This document shows positions 60,564-64,000 of a stretch of 64,000 bases of DNA, piece by piece (positions within the stretch are counted from its first letter, which is position 1; every line of letters starts with the position of its first letter). A model generated the notes under the pieces. The model was not told where the DNA came from and searched no databases. It saw nothing but the letters and a program-made list of their open reading frames with translations. A program made the translations under genes and the position numbers. The DNA is from Zychaea mexicana (lineage: Eukaryota > Mucoromycota > Mucoromycetes > Mucorales > Lichtheimiaceae): the NCBI RefSeq assembly GCF_025766255.1, contig NW_026516665.1:806001-870000 (forward strand), written 5' to 3'.

Positions 60564-62776
60564 ATGGGTACTGAAACGGAAACATTTTCGTTCCAAGCTG
60601 AGATCTCTCAGTTGATGAGCTTGATCATCAACACCTTTTACTCCAACAAGGCAAGTTGTTCGCTGAAAGATTCATTCAAAGGATAGCGAAACATTCCCGC
60701 GATGTAGCAATAACACATGCATACACATGTTTATTCAATATACAGGAAATTTTTTTGCGTGAGCTGATATCCAACGCCTCCGATGCACTGGACAAGGTGC
60801 GCTACCAGTCATTGACGGATCCGACTGTATTGGACGCAGAAAAAGAGCTGTACATTCGAATCACCCCGGACAAAGAACACAACGTGCTGACGATCCGCGA
60901 CACGGGCGTGGGCATGACCAAGGCCGATCTGGTCAACAACCTGGGTACGATCGCCAAGTCTGGCACGAAAGCGTTTATGGAAGCCTTGTCTGCCGGCGCG
61001 GATATTTCCATGATTGGTCAGTTCGGTGTAGGTTTCTATTCTGCCTACCTAGTTGCCGACAAGGTGCAAGTCATCACCAAGCACAACGATGACGAGCAGT
61101 ATATCTGGGAATCTGCTGCAGGCGGCCATTTCACCATCACCTTGGACGAATCCAATGAGCGACTGGGCCGTGGCACAGAGCTCCGTCTGTACTTGAAGGA
61201 AGATCAACTGGAATACATGGAGGAGCGACGTATCAAGGATATTGTTAAGAAGCACTCAGAGTTCATCTCGTATCCCATCCAGTTGGTCACTGAAAAGGAA
61301 GTCGAGAAGGAGGTTCCCGACGAAGAAGCCGAGCAAGAAGAAGCACAGCAAGACAAGCCCAAGATTGAAGAAGTCGAGGACGAGGAGGATACTAAGAAGG
61401 AGAAAAAGACAAAGAAAGTCAAGGAAAAGGTGATCGATCAAGAGGAATTGAACAAAACCAAGCCTCTGTGGACACGTAATCCAGAGGATGTCAAGCCTGA
61501 AGAATACGCGCAGTTCTATAAGGCCTTGACAAACGACTGGGAGGACCAACTGGCAGTCAAGCATTTCTCAGTCGAGGGTCAGCTTGAATTCCGTGCCATC
61601 CTGTTTGTCCCCAAGCGTGCGCCATTCGATCTCTTTGAAGGAAAGAAGAAGCGCAACAATATCAAGCTCTATGTACGCCGTGTGTTTATTACCGACGACT
61701 GTGAAGAGTTGATTCCGGAATGGCTCAGCTTTGTCAAGGGCGTCGTTGATTCGGAGGACTTGCCTTTGAACATTTCTCGTGAAATGCTTCAGCAAAACAA
61801 GATTCTCAAGGTAATCCGCAAGAACCTTGTCAAGAAATGCTTGGAAATGTTCAACGAGATTGCCGAGGACAAGGAGAACTTTAACAAGTTCTATGAAGCA
61901 TTTTCCAAAAACCTCAAGCTGGGCATCCACGAGGACAACCAGAACCGCACCAAACTGGCCGAATTGTTGCGTTACTATTCTACAAAGTCTGGCGACGAAA
62001 TGACTTCATTCAAGGATTATGTTACTCGCATGCCCGAGAAGCAAAAGAACATTTATTACATCACGGGCGAATCACGTGCAGCAGTCGAAAACTCGCCGTT
62101 CCTTGAAGGCTTCAAAAAACGCGGGTTTGAAGTTCTTCTGATGACCGACCCTATTGACGAGTACTCGATCTCGCAACTGCGCGAGTATGACGACAAGAAG
62201 CTTGTGTGCATCACCAAGGAAGGTGTGGAGCTGGAAGAGGATGAAGAAGAAAAGAAACGCTTGGAGGAGGAAAAAAAGCAGTACGAGCCACTCTGCCAGA
62301 CCATCAAGGAATCTTTGGGCGACAAGATCGAGAAGGTCATTATCTCGGATATTTTGACAAGCTCTCCATGTGTCTTGACTACTGGCCAGTTTGGTTGGTC
62401 AGCCAACATGGAACGAATCATGAAGGCCCAGGCCTTGCGCGATTCGACCATGTCGTCGTACATGGCGTCGAAAAAGACCTTGGAACTCAACCCTAACCAT
62501 GGTATTGTCAAGGCATTGAAGGAAAAGGTCGATGCTGATTCAAGTGACCGAACGGTCAAGGACTTGACCCAGCTTTTGTACGAGACTGCATTGTTGACGT
62601 CTGGTTTCACTTTGGACAACCCGTCCGATTACGCAAGCCGTATCTACCGCATGGTCGCCCTTGGTCTCAGCATCGATGATACAGACGATGTCTCCATGGA
62701 CGATCAGTCAGCATCTCAAGATCAATCTGCTCCTGTTGAGGATGCTGGTGCTTCCAAGATGGAAGAGGTGGATTAA
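60564..62776 (+). CDS. HSP90: Heat shock protein 90
   Basis: Two exons (60564-60650 and 60746-62776) give 705 residues. The first exon encodes [29 protein letters not shown]; the intron has a GC donor (AAG|GCAAGT) and ends TACAG. The ATPase domain includes [35 protein letters not shown] and [17 protein letters not shown]. An acidic Glu/Asp/Lys linker follows (about 215-265), then the middle domain with the catalytic Arg region [23 protein letters not shown], and a C-terminal dimerisation part ending MEEVD, the TPR co-chaperone site. This is the cytosolic chaperone of kinases and receptors. All the ATP-site motifs look intact. Codon use is strongly biased, fitting very high expression. Convergent with TM9SF. 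Confidence 0.97.
60651..60745 (+). other. GC-AG intron of HSP90
   Basis: The 95-nt intron starts GCAAGT after AAG and ends ATACAG. No GT donor keeps the conserved [18 protein letters not shown]; the GC site joins it exactly. GC-AG introns are a known minor class of U2 introns. Confidence 0.85.
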
Positions 62777-62971
62777 TAAAATACTACACGTCATGTAACG
62801 CCTGTAATTAGCTCATAATTGATAGCAGTGGTAAACATTTGTGTGGCAATTATAACAAACAAAACATTAAAAGAAAACTGCGCTTGTCTTCATACACTCG
62901 TGATCCGACTTTCTGTATGAAAAATGCGAAATAGCTTTTGTTTGTTTATTTATATTGATATATTTATAAGT

Positions 62972-64000
62972 TTAATCGATTTTTACATTCTGGTAAATCT
63001 TCCGTACAAACAGACCAGCTGCCGAATGGCCAACAAATCCTGAGGTGTTTATTTTGCGTTAGTTGGCATCTATCTTCATTAAACAGAATGCATGGCTTTT
63101 GGACTTACCTAGCATACAGAACATGCCCAGAGATAATAATGCAGTGTAACCAAAGTAAAAACTGGTCTGAAAGAAACCCGTCATTCTATATTCACGGCAG
63201 ATTAGGTCAAGAAATTCCTGGGGATATATGCCTTACAGTAGACTTACTTTGTTTTTGCGAAGAAGTAGTACACTGAATAAATGTACACATAGATCGATGT
63301 TGAAGCGCATGTCATGAAACTGAGCCAATGCCTAACAAAATAATCCCAACTGTTCAGCATACCTTTCTTTCCACTTACTCCTCTTCTTTTAGTACACTCT
63401 AGATCCAAAAATAATGATGTACTTACCATCGATGATCCTCAGAGTTGAGTAAAAAGTAGCTGCTCACAATTGCAACACATGCGCTGACAATGAGCATAAT
63501 CATGAAAACAAGGAACATGAATCCATAGACATAGTAGATCTTGTACGTCCAGAATGACGTGAAGATGAAATACATTTCGATAAAAATGCTTCCAAATGGC
63601 AGCACACCACCCATCAGTATGATCACCATAGGCTCGGCATACCAGACCTTGTCTGGGATGGGTCGAGGGATCGGATTAACGCGACAAGGAAAGTCAGCAT
63701 TGCTGCCCCAGTTTCGGCCGATTATGGCACCCAGTAGTGTCAAGGGGAAGCATAAGAATACCCAGATAGCAAGCATCGCGAGCTGTTTAAACGCGCAGTA
63801 TTATTTGGTCAGTATTGAATTTTGGAGTTGTCATTGCATGATAGAGCACGTACCACAATGGTGAATGCAATGGCACGCGAGCTAGAATAATAGATAGCCA
63901 CACTGTTGACATATCCACCAATCATAGCAACGCATCCTGGCCATATGCTGGCAGTCAAGAGCACGTTTCGTACCCATTCCTTGCCTAGCAACCAAAAATA
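62972..64000 (-). CDS. TM9SF/EMP70 nonaspanin (5'-partial)
   Basis: Five exons lie in the window (63854-64000 partial, 63427-63782, 63248-63331, 63109-63185, 62972-63039), giving about 243 residues of the C-terminal half; the 5' part is off the right edge. Several membrane segments are seen, with the family's [48 protein letters not shown] and [11 protein letters not shown] motifs. The C-terminus [11 protein letters not shown] carries the KxD COPI-binding signal typical of TM9SF proteins for Golgi retention. These nine-span proteins sort membrane cargo in the Golgi/endosome and are linked to copper handling and adhesion in yeast. The paralogue (TM9SF1-4 group) cannot be assigned with only half the protein. 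Confidence 0.92.

Noticed and set aside
60656..60745. Longer HSP90 reading frame running into the first intron
   Set aside because: It lacks the conserved [13 protein letters not shown] start, which is supplied exactly by an upstream exon through a GC-AG intron.
61204..62619. Minus-strand open frames of up to 187 codons inside HSP90
   Set aside because: Antisense shadows caused by strong codon bias in HSP90.

Overview
This window is nuclear DNA from a filamentous early-diverging fungus, most likely Mucoromycota (Mucorales-like). The reasons are the gene set (a PTEN homologue with a C2 domain, Prm1, Mdv1, Rxt2, a CreA/Mig1-like regulator, fatty-acid 2-hydroxylase), many short spliceosomal introns (about 50-130 nt, GT-AG with CTAAY-like branch sites), moderate GC content and compact spacing. 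The species cannot be fixed from the sequence alone. Nearly all genes are split, so the gene models below were rebuilt by joining exons by eye. Exon ends may be off by a base or two, and no transcript evidence was available.

Layout. 1-1.9 kb: 5'-truncated but otherwise intact DDE transposase. 3.5-5.6 kb: SWD1/RBBP5 (COMPASS). 6.1-7.3 kb (-): PQ-loop vacuolar transporter. 7.6-8.8 kb (-): APC10/DOC1. 9.9-11.8 kb: F-box/LRR-like protein. 12.3-13.5 kb: SCS7 sphingolipid fatty-acid 2-hydroxylase. 13.8-15.1 kb (-): mitochondrial HMG-CoA lyase. 15.1-18.7 kb: gene-poor. 18.7-20.1 kb (-): four-finger C2H2 factor. 21.9-22.2 kb (-): PKR1. 22.9-24.6 kb: PTEN. 25.3-27.5 kb (-): TBC Rab-GAP. 27.7-30.4 kb: MDV1-like WD40 fission adaptor. 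30.7-33.6 kb: dipeptidyl-peptidase 5. 34.0-35.8 kb: PRM1. 36.0-37.0 kb: SAR1. 37.3-38.8 kb: RXT2-like. 41.2-43.6 and 46.5-48.5 kb: two tandem paralogous MFS anion permeases. 48.9-50.2 kb (-): CreA/Mig1-like zinc-finger protein. 51.0-52.3 kb: Mn-SOD. 53.1-53.7 kb: low-complexity orphan. 54.1-55.1 kb (-): proteasome beta-3. 55.4-57.2 kb: WW/FF-domain splicing factor. 57.8-60.3 kb: decayed transposase and pseudogene fragments. 60.6-62.8 kb: HSP90. 63.0-64.0 kb (-): TM9SF/EMP70 protein, truncated by the window edge.

Functional themes are ordinary eukaryotic housekeeping: chromatin (SWD1, RXT2), cell cycle and proteolysis (APC10, F-box, PUP3), the secretory pathway (SAR1, PKR1, TBC-GAP, TM9SF), mitochondria (MDV1, SOD2, HMG-CoA lyase), phosphoinositide signalling (PTEN), and nutrient uptake with its possible regulation (MFS pair beside a CreA/Mig1-like gene). 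I see no operons, CRISPR arrays, tRNA or rRNA genes. I found no convincing wholly new biological system.

The most interesting signals concern gene structure: a candidate U12-type AT-AC intron in the RXT2-like gene; an APC10 gene whose last exon adds a tail ending in Leu-Arg; a proteasome gene whose first exon is only the ATG and whose last exon codes for one residue; a GC-AG intron in HSP90; an unresolved splice junction in PTEN; and a transposase relic lying between the WW/FF gene and a degenerate copy of that gene's 3' end.
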